Shown: one piece after another, positions 55,991-64,000 of the stretch
How the letters are laid out: every line of letters starts with the position of its first letter
Numbering within the stretch: position 1 is the first letter of the stretch
NCBI GenBank assembly: GCA_027596075.1
Contig: JADGJC010000193.1
Span: 7,383-71,382, forward strand
Length of the DNA: 64,000 nucleotides
Origin: Rhizophlyctis rosea
Lineage: Eukaryota; Chytridiomycota; Chytridiomycetes; Rhizophlyctidales; Rhizophlyctidaceae
Direction: 5' to 3'
Notes under the pieces: generated by a model
What the model was told of the DNA's origin: nothing
The model's database searches: none
Seen by the model: only the letters and a program-made list of their open reading frames with translations
Translations under genes and position numbers: made by a program

Positions 55991-56189
55991 AACCCGTCCG
56001 ATCAAAACACGCATTGTAAACAGAACAAGTGTGACCAAAGGTCCGCTTTTCAAAAGCTTCCGTCAATACGGAAACTTCGGTGAGATTGAAGCGCACATCC
56101 AATCACACACCTTCAAATCTTCTTGCAACGGCGACCCCTCCTCGAAATGCGTCAACCGCACCATCCACCTACACAACCGAACACCATGG

Positions 56190-57345
56190 GCACCTCCCTC
56201 CCGATATGGCGTTCATGTAAACAAAGAGGACACTCACTGATACAAGTTCGTCACCCCACCCCTTCTCCCTCTCCTCAACCATCTGCTGAACTTTCAACAA
56301 AACCCTCAACTCCTTATGCAAAGCCTTCGTAGCACTCGGCGTAGCATACTCTGGCGGCGGAAGCATATCTACATCCTCCATCGCAGGATCCCCCCCTCCG
56401 TCTAGCACCTTTCCCCTTCCCACTCCTCGCCTCACCCTCTGCAGAACGACCCAAACGCTGTATCGCGATTGCTGACCAGCGATTCGGACCAATACTCCGA
56501 ACCTGCAACCGCCTCAGTCGATGTTATCGTGGGCATAAGATGGAAGTATCCAGTTACCATACCCACCATTGGCTACACTTGGTCAAATCAAACTCCGAAT
56601 CACGCTTCAGAATGGCGTCCAGTGTCGTTTGTACCGTCAGGAAGACGACTGCCGAAACCAAGTCCATTGGTATACGCATATTGTGACCCCGATTCCGAAG
56701 CAACACCAACCTCCGCTGGGACATGGATGTCTTGTGACAATATCTGATTGGAGCAATCAGTGGACATTCACATGCCGACAAGCCATCTTAAACTCACCAG
56801 CCGTCCGCTCGAAAACCTGCACATGCGCCCCAACCGAATCCGCGTACTGCAATGGGGTGCATTCAGTACTCTTCTCAATGAAAGGACGCCCTTGTCAACT
56901 CCCACCTGAACCACACCAGCAATCTCATCCCACTCCCTCCTTTTCACCCGTAACTCAAACTGCAAATAACGTGATTGCCCTCGAAGCAAGATCACCCTGC
57001 ACACTCTCCGCATCCACCTTCCTCAACTTTTCAAATGTCGCCCGCAACAACTTCATGGCACTCCACGCATCATCAAGGTGAGTCGAATCAGTTAAGCCGC
57101 TGTCTTCTTGTCTTGACAGTGTGATTTCAGCGACGAGAAGGGCAAAGGCACTGGTATGATCGCCATGAATATTAATTCCCCACTGTGTGAACGACACTTC
57201 CCGGGGACGACTCACCAAATCTTCAAACGCTGCAACGTCTGCACCGACTTCGTCGGAGGTAACTGCAGCAGTTGCGCGGTCAGTGCGCATGAGACGCAGG
57301 GTGCCTCGGTTCGGCGTGGCTGCAGAGATAGCAAGGTTCACGATG
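56190..57345 (-). other. unidentified coding-like pieces
   Basis: Two open stretches on the same strand as the other fragments: PPPEYATPSATKALHKELRV near 56.3 kb, resembling the first helix of UBE2Q-type ubiquitin-conjugating domains, and TSDEVGADVAAFEDLVSRPR with LDDAWSAMKLLRATFEKLRK near 57.0-57.3 kb, which I do not recognise. They are probably further fragments; no gene model is supported. Confidence 0.3.
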
Positions 57346-57814
57346 TTTGAAGGTGCCAGTCGAGCTCAGCGCGGCAGACGGGTTCCTGGGTGTCCCACGA
57401 TGACAACGGATTGCACGCTTGAAGAGGTCATAGTAAGACATCCCGATTATTGATACCGCTACAGCAACGAACTACCTTTTTCGCCATATAAGGCAACTTC
57501 GTCATACATCTCTCCGCTAAACCTGGAGTGAGGCTCCGAATACTTTTGAAATGGGAAGCGCCATCTACTTAGTGCTCGGCCCCCAAGGCTTTCGTCATGC
57601 GTATGAGACATCTGCCCGTACTCTGATGTCAGAACCTGTCCTGTTCGATGACTGAACCTTCATGATCATCACGTACCGTAGAAGGACCAGAATGCTATGC
57701 TTCCTATCCCCGTCCGTCCAATCCACGTCAGACATGACCAATTCTCTGAGGATGCCTTTCAGCACAACCTTTTTGCCTGTCTATGATGAGCGGTCATGGG
57801 TTCCAAGTAGCCGG

Positions 57815-59360
57815 TCACTGCTTAAAAGTATCGGACATGCAACAATACCGTGGATGTCCGATCCGTTGCACACCATTGTTAGTAAAGCTCCCGCCAAGAT
57901 CCTCGGCCGGCAGTGGAACGGAATTGACAAGCGGAGACCTCGCATCGAAGTGCGCCCGATGGTGAAGAGCCGATTTGATCGCAAGTAAGTTTGCCCCAGA
58001 GTAATACACAGCCAACCCATCCGTGAAATAGATATTGGAAGCCCCCACTCCCTTATGACTACGACAGAAACTGAAAATTTGCGAAAATTGTTGTTTGTCC
58101 AACTGTGAAATTACGGAACCCTTTTCATCAATGAGCGTGACTCGTAAAGCATACCAACCAGGCATTTCACCGCTCACCTGATTATGGAACAAAATCAAAC
58201 ACTTAATCGCATCAACCTTGATGATCGGACGGATGGCCTTCTCAGCCGGCAAATCCAAATCCGGCAGCACCTGCTGCTGCAACACCGGCAAGATCGGAAT
58301 GAACTCGTTCGTTCTTGTTGCTCCTGCCTAATCCCATTCCACAATTCAGTAAGATCGTTCTTTCAGCTTCATCACCCCTCCGCCACTCTCCACGACCCTT
58401 CATACCTCAGCAGTGGAGATTTGAGCAAATAAGTACATAATCGAATACAGCGCCGCATCCTTCGCCTTCCAATTCTTGCTCCGTTCCGCCTCGTAGGTTT
58501 CCAAATACTTGTTCACAAACACGTGGCAAACGGTTGTGACCTCCTGTTTGATATTCTCCAGCAGACCCTTGACCAAATCCGACGCCCGTCACCGTGATTC
58601 GGTATCTGTGACATCATATGGTCATTAGCACAACGGTCGAATGCAAAAAGAGACTCCATCTGAGTTATGAGTACTGACCATCACCCTCCAGCTCCATCCG
58701 AATCTACTCGACGAAGTCATCCTCGAACTTCTCCTCATCGAACTCTACATTGATTTGATGAATTCAGACTGTCCGTGAAAACGCTGAACGACAAACATCA
58801 CACCTCTCAACTGCATATTCGGCAACACGATCGTCTCACAAATACTCGTCAACGTCTCCGGCGTCTCAAACATATGGCGATTCCGTCAATGACAGTCAAA
58901 AAGCTGATCGCTTTGCTGATGAGCTGGGACGTACGGAAAACACCCAAGTTTAGACCATGTCCAATCGGGACTCTCTCACCACCTGACATTGCGCAGCTCA
59001 CCTAATCATTCTTCTTCTCAGCCCAATGGTCGTCAACAACTGCCAAATCGTCACCATGGAATTCTGCAAGTTATCGAAATCTACAGCATACTTGCTGGCG
59101 AATATGTGCAACCTCCCGGATGACCGCCTTGACCTTCTCAAGTGGTCCCGCTTACTCGTTATCCTACGAGATCATGAACATCGCGCCTCAGTCAACAGAC
59201 ATAGATCTGCAATCACCCACGTCCGACTAGAGCTGCGGCTGGGTATATTTGAGCTATTTGTGCAACAACAAGAAGAACTCGTTATAGTGGTCTTCAAAGG
59301 ATTCGGCATACTCTTGTGAGGTCAAGCTGTAGAAGATCTTCACGAGAAGAAGTAGCGATT
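57815..59360 (-). pseudogene. exportin-2 (CSE1/CAS) pseudogene
   Basis: Collinear matches to the HEAT-repeat karyopherin CSE1, which recycles importin alpha: LLLLVKIFYSLTSQEY and SFEDHYNEFF (59.25-59.35 kb), VDFDNLQNSMVTIWQLLTT (59.05 kb), ETLTSICETIVLPNMQLR (58.85 kb), EFDEEKFEDDFV (58.7 kb), DLVKGLLENIKQEVTT and NWKAKDAALYSIMYLF (58.45-58.55 kb), and ILPVLQQQVLPDL with KVDAIKCLILFHNQ (58.2 kb). Several frame changes and stops lie between them, for example after LLLHK. Only a middle part of the gene is present. Confidence 0.8.
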
Positions 59361-59431
59361 CGAACATGGGTTTGAGTATTCACGAAGAACTTGGCGTGAT
59401 TGACATTTTTATAAAAAATGCTTCGTACCTT

Positions 59432-60175
59432 GCCGCTTCAATGCGAACAGGATGTCCAATGCTGTCACCGTCTTGGCATTTCGATGTTCTCTGTATGAGA
59501 CAATGTCCCGTTGGGCGTTTCAGAGGATGAATCCGAGGGACGCCTTGGACTTCTATTCATGCCAGATGGACGAAAACATGTCAGATTACTCTTGCGTCAT
59601 CAATACAGACTTCTTTCATCCCGCTGCCATCCATTGGCATAACCGGTTTTTTGACACAAACAGACTGCTTTCACGTTCCATCTCTTGCAAACCCGCAACG
59701 GTCCAATGACCGCCCAACCTATCTTTGAAACCAACAATACCAATTGACGATTGATTAACTGCCTTCCGCTGATAGATCTATGTTCCGCATCATCTTCAAG
59801 ATGCACTCAACAAATTCTTCCCAACTCATCATGCCCCAAACAATCCGTTTCATCATTTCGTCCGTTTCCAACCATGCACCCGCCCACCCACCCTCAGATC
59901 CAAGCAACCTCACACACATTCATCACATCGTCCAAACCAACACCCCAATTACAAACCTACCCAAAAATCATGCTCATCCTCTTGACACCCCCACGACGCG
60001 CCAACCTCCTGATAGCCAGCTTCGTGATCCCGTTGATGTTATTCCTCTGTACCAGTCTGTGGTGCTGTTTCGGTGCGCCCGCACCAATTCCCAGCGCCGC
60101 TGTCCGTTTGCCGCCTTTTCCTTTCCCGCCCGTTCCCATGCCGAGACCTATCCCGCCCTTGCCGCGGCCTGTCAT
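59432..60175 (-). pseudogene. histone H4 pseudogene
   Basis: The N-terminal piece starts MTGRGKGG (Met at 60175) and has [20 protein letters not shown], then a stop soon after SMIFG. The C-terminal piece at about 59432-59545 has [20 protein letters not shown] and ALKRQG, preceded by an in-frame TGA where H4 has Glu. H4 is almost invariant in eukaryotes, so an insertion of Gly-rich sequence in the tail, many substitutions and the stop mark it as dead. It sits directly 5' of the CSE1 pseudogene. Confidence 0.8.
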
Positions 60176-60752
60176 ATTTGTGGTCGGGTTGAATGGTTGA
60201 TAAGAGGGGGTAGAGAGGTTCATGGTTGAGCGGGGTTGTATGGTGCGGAAGTTGGCGGGAGGAGGACGAGAATGAAAAGCGAGGTTATGGAGGTGCTTGC
60301 GACAGTGAGAGAGAGTGGCATTTCGGTGTGTACCGTTTTTTGAGCCTATCAGGAGTGAGTGTTAGCGTTTTGGTCAGTTAGTTGGTTGGTGGTCTCTTCA
60401 TAACTGAGGGTCGGTAGGCTTGGCTGACGCGTTCATCACGGAATACGAAGAGCGTATGGAAACAGTACTGCCACTCACCACTGGTCGTGCGATCGTGTAA
60501 GGCATCCAGCTCGTCGCGTTTAATAACTGTTGCGATGAGGATGGGAAAGAAGACGAGTTCTGTCATGTGGATAAAAATAGCACCAAAGGGCAGCTGGCAA
60601 AAGGGAATGGCGCAGCAATCCAATTTGCTGCGCCATTTCGCGATTTCTCACAATGGTGGGCAGAGATGTTTTTATCACTTTTCGCTTCCCTTTGCACAAT
60701 TGTGGTGGTTTTCGTTGAACGAACTCTCTGTTACTAGTCTGCAACTGAAGTA
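60176..60752. other. intergenic, upstream of Dnmt2
   Basis: No gene seen. It probably contains the Dnmt2 promoter. Confidence 0.4.
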
Positions 60753-62320
60753 ATGGAAGTACCACCGGTGCGAGCTCTCGAGTTCTTCTCGGGAATCGGT
60801 GGTTTGGTAAGTATAAAACTTCAGCGGAGTATTCGTCCCGAGTGTTACAAGTTGACGTTCTGCTCTTGCTAGCACTATGGTTTAGAGTTCGCGCACCCCA
60901 ATGCCTCCGTCATAGCGGCCTACGATATAAACGCCAATGCGAACGTCTGGTAAGCGGACACTGTCACAATTGAGACGCGGGTTTCAACTCACTCGGCCAA
61001 CACAGCTACGCTCATAACTTCGGTATTAAGCCATGTCAAACCGGCATCCAATCCCTCACCGCCGCCTCACTCGATAAACTGAACGCCAATTGCTGGCTCT
61101 TGAGTCCTCCTTGTCAACCGTACACCCAAGGTGAGGCCGCCCAATTCGCCCAAATCGTACCAACTACCCTCATATCGATCTTTTACCAGTCCTTCATTTT
61201 ACATAGGCGGGAAGAGTCTAGATGATAAGGATCCACGCGCCGAGGGACTGTTACACTTGATAAAGCTTTTGGGTGAACTGAAGCAAGCCCCGAGTTATGT
61301 ATTTGTTGAGAATGTACCTAATTTTGAGGTGAGTCGGGCATTGCTAATTGTTACTGCTTTCTCACTGCGTTCGTGGAGACGGCCACTCATCATTTCTATC
61401 CACCAGGTCTCAAATAGTCGAGGACTCCTGGTAGAAAAGTTGGACGACCTAGGATATGAAATAAACGAATTCCTCGTAACACCCCTCCAATTCGGCATTG
61501 CAAACGATAGAAGAAGATACTATCTTACCGTAAGAACATCCCACTGCACCACTTTGCCTTCAGAATACTCATTTTGGATTCCACAAAAGGCACATAAATC
61601 ATCCTCCCCTCCGTCCCCACCAACCCCATCACAACAACGATACATAAACCGCGCAGTAATACACACAACTCCCTGGCCCCCCTCACTATTCCCCACCCAA
61701 CCACCAACAGCATCAGAACCACCCGTCCTCTCCTCATACCTAGAACAAAACCTAGAAGACGATACTCCCTATAGAGTGCCCGATAAATATATATTGAAGA
61801 GACATCAGTTTCGGTTTGGTATGCTGGCAATTTAATGTCATGCTGATGAGAGGACGAATTTATTGACAAGTCAGAGTAGATATCGTCAAACCAACCGAAA
61901 CGCGCTGCTCCTGCTTCACAAAAGCATACGGAAGCCACCACGTAGTAGGAAGCGGATCTTTCCTCCAAACTACTAAATTCGACGTAACGTATCACCCACC
62001 CCATTCCCCCTACCCACCTTGCCGCTCTAACACTCCCTCCCCCGTAGCAACCCTACGACTTCACCAACCCCTCCACACTCCTCTCCCTCGGCCTCCGCTT
62101 CTTCACTCCCACTGAAGTCGCGCGTCTCCACGCGTTCCCTATTGATAACATTGGGAGGGGGGAGTATTTAGGTGATGTGGGACATACGAAACATGGGTTT
62201 TCGTTTCCGGAGGAGCTGACATTGAGTCAACGGTGGAAGCTTTTGGGGAATTCGTTGAATGTTAGGGTTGTGGGTGTGTTGATGAGGGATGTTTTGTTTG
62301 GGTTGAGGAAAGGGGTGTGA
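60753..62320 (+). CDS. tRNA (cytosine-5)-methyltransferase Dnmt2/Trdmt1
   Basis: Seven exons (60753-60806, 60873-60949, 61006-61130, 61207-61328, 61407-61818, 61880-61983, 62048-62320) give 388 residues, all in frame. Motif I is LEFFSGIGGL. Catalytic motif IV is SPPCQPYTQGG with its Cys, motif VI is VFVENV, and the arginine motif is NDRRRYYL. The Dnmt2-specific CFT appears in CSCFTKAYG, and the C-terminal motifs include PSTLLSLGLRFFTP and LLGNSLNVRVV. The family methylates C38 of tRNA-Asp in cytoplasm or nucleus. A Pro/Ser-rich insertion of about 45 residues (about 190-235) sits in the target-recognition region. All catalytic residues look intact. Confidence 0.95.
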
Positions 62321-62874
62321 TTTTTACGGATGGGGGTTATTGTGTGTGTATATATGTGGGGTTTAATTCCAGAATATGGACTTTATTGAGTGTGAAGAGG
62401 ACTGCTGTTCTTGTGAATTGTCAGACCCAAGTTCGAAGAACCCATTGGATTTCTTAGCATTTGACCACCGCCCGAGCATGCTTTTCATCATGATCATGGA
62501 ACAGAAGTAATTCTTAGAGATCGTTATATACATACATGACGGATCCCTCTCCATCAAAACATGTCAAATCCGTCCGAAAACGGTGCGGACAACTCCCCTA
62601 CCATCCGGATCAGAATGAAGTAAGGGTTGCCCTCATAATGCGTTGTTTGGCTATCAACGACCTGATCGAGACGATCGTGCGATTCAATAACGCTTGGTGG
62701 ACAATGAAGAGGAGTAAGAGGGGCCGGATCGGGTACCATCCAAACAGTCTATATGCCATTCTACAATATAATGACACTCCTGCCCCTTTGCTCCATCTCG
62801 ATCTCCTCTTCAAAATTTGATCGTATCCGGCTTTGTATAATCTTGCTTTGCCTACATTCTCACAAAAAATAATC
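62321..62874. other. intergenic
   Basis: No supported gene. Short frames only. It contains the promoter of the wall-protein gene. Confidence 0.4.
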
Positions 62875-63567
62875 ATGCGTCTAACATTACCATTCCTAAT
62901 CTCCTTTCTCGGACTCGTTAATGCCAGTAAGTCCGTCTGAAAAAGAAAAAATCCAACGCACATCCTTTCAAAAAAATCTCCTCAAAAGATGCTCATATAT
63001 TTTTTTTCACTTCTACAGGCTTCATCTGGAACAGACCCGCCGTCGGTGGAACTCAACTGACCTACACCGTCGGTGTATCAAACTATGCCAACTGGACCTA
63101 CAGCACCCAGGGTGAACCCTCGACATTCCAAACGGTCCCAGATCCCAGCGCTCTCGCCAACGTCTATCTCGAGGTAAAAATGCTTAACCCACCTCCCCCT
63201 CATTGATATCACCACCTCTAACCCCCTCCCCCACAAAAAGCAATACACAGACCCCAACAACCCAAACACCGGAACCCAAGCCGCCTCCCTCGGTTCCGCC
63301 TCCCTCGGCTCCGGCAGCATAACCTTCACCATCCCCACCACCGTAGCTGTCAACTCGTCCTACAGCTACGCGTTCCAGTTCATCGTGGGTACCAATAACC
63401 CGATTTACAGCCCTAAGATTCTGTTGGCTACACCGTCGCCTTCACCGAGTCCTACGGGTACGACGGGGACGGGGACGGGTGGTGGGGCGGTGAGTTTGGG
63501 TGTTGAGAGGAGTTTTGTGGCGGTTGTTGTGGTGGCTGTTGTGGGGTTGGTTATGGCGGTGCTTTAG
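62875..63567 (+). CDS. GPI-anchored Kre9/Knh1-like wall protein
   Basis: Three exons (62875-62926, 63019-63173, 63241-63567) give 177 residues. A signal peptide (LTLPFLISFLGLVNA) is followed by a beta-sandwich of the Kre9/Knh1 N-terminal type: FIWNRPAVGGTQLTYTV at the start, SYAFQFIVGTNNPIYSP at the end. A Ser/Pro/Thr/Gly linker leads to a C-terminal hydrophobic tail (FVAVVVVAVVGLVMAVL) with small residues before it, the pattern of GPI attachment. It is expected at the plasma membrane or wall, with a role in beta-glucan assembly suggested for the family but not shown for short members. Confidence 0.85.
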
Positions 63568-64000
63568 GTCAGGTGGGACGGTTCTTTGTATTGGGGCTTG
63601 GAATTTTGGGTGTATGGCGATTGAAATTTAATGATAGTCAACGAGAGCAAAAGTAAATTGGGTTTTGATGGGTAGACGCATCCGCCCGCTTCCTTTTGAT
63701 CTAGATTAAGCAGAGAAGTATAAAGGAGTTCATTCCTGATACCAAAGTGAAGCAGACATACACGCGCTTCCCTCCAATTGTTAGTAGAGCCAAAATGCTG
63801 GCTGCCCTTCCATTCAACGAAGGAGCAACACAGGCTTGGCCTGAGTGGAGTGGTTCCTTTATGTCCAAAATATAATTCAAAGAGACCTCATGATTTCTAA
63901 TTTTTCAATGACCGTACTGTATTTTGATTAACCCCGAAATTCACAAAACATCCAACCCCCTCCCCGCAATCCACCCCCTCTCCCCACCACCAACCCTCCT
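63568..64000. other. 3' flank, window end
   Basis: No gene seen. The last 60 bases are C-rich and may start another gene. Confidence 0.4.

Noticed and set aside
41758..59545. Reassigned TGA codon, because TGA stands for sense codons in copy 3 and the H4 pseudogene
   Set aside because: Intact genes in the window end at TGA (for example Dnmt2 and the amidase), so TGA is a normal stop here.
54200..60175. Retroposed (mRNA-derived) pseudogenes
   Set aside because: Intron-like gaps remain between collinear pieces and no poly(A) tracts follow them.

Overview
The window looks like nuclear DNA of a filamentous or zoosporic fungus. Spliceosomal introns are short (about 40-90 nt) with GT-AG ends, and several have TACTAAC-type branch points. 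There is a Dnmt2 gene with the CFT signature, an Nrg1-like C2H2 factor, a GPI-anchored Kre9/Knh1-like wall protein and a TIR-like/kinesin-light-chain TPR protein. A chytrid-type lineage is my best guess, from family content only; no marker gene proves it.

The left part (0.4-23.6 kb) is ordinary gene space. It holds a small membrane protein, a minisatellite rich in the branch-point word TACTAAC, the TIR-like/TPR protein, a type II membrane glycosyltransferase of PLOD/GT25 type, a second DxD glycosyltransferase, a secreted Cys-rich protein, and a tandem pair of unrecognised multi-exon paralogues, the second carrying stop codons. Next come a phosphoglycerate-dehydrogenase-like gene that has lost all three catalytic residues, an aliphatic amidase and the zinc-finger factor. 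The right end (60.7-63.6 kb) is ordinary again, with Dnmt2 and the GPI protein.

Between them, 24.6-53.5 kb is a tandem array of four paralogous blocks in the same order and orientation. Each block has (i) a minus-strand gene for an undescribed protein: a ubiquitin fold ending in GG but continuing, an LDxYNxLPW motif, a KGxP/RR module, an RRxS module, a D-x-LL module, coiled coils and a Gly/Pro-rich tail; (ii) directly 5' of the ubiquitin fold, and joined to it in frame, a piece of a housekeeping gene that differs in each block: SMC3, CDK1, Clf1 plus an 11-residue-repeat module (with Rpn7 next door), and an Rpn7/Clf1 chimera; (iii) on the plus strand, divergent from the cargo, a spliced cassette whose second exon carries five hairpins, several with compensatory base changes among the four copies. 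At 53.9-60.2 kb follows a graveyard of further housekeeping fragments on the minus strand: histone H4, CSE1, a WD40 protein, VDAC and an ARF.

The array is the part most worth following up: a constant ubiquitin-like/coiled-coil 3' module, a variable captured 5' part, and a linked structured transcript. Some of these genes have one-base frameshifts or a stop codon, so decay or assembly error must be separated from biology. Exon borders are hand-placed from reading frame and splice motifs and may be off by a few bases.
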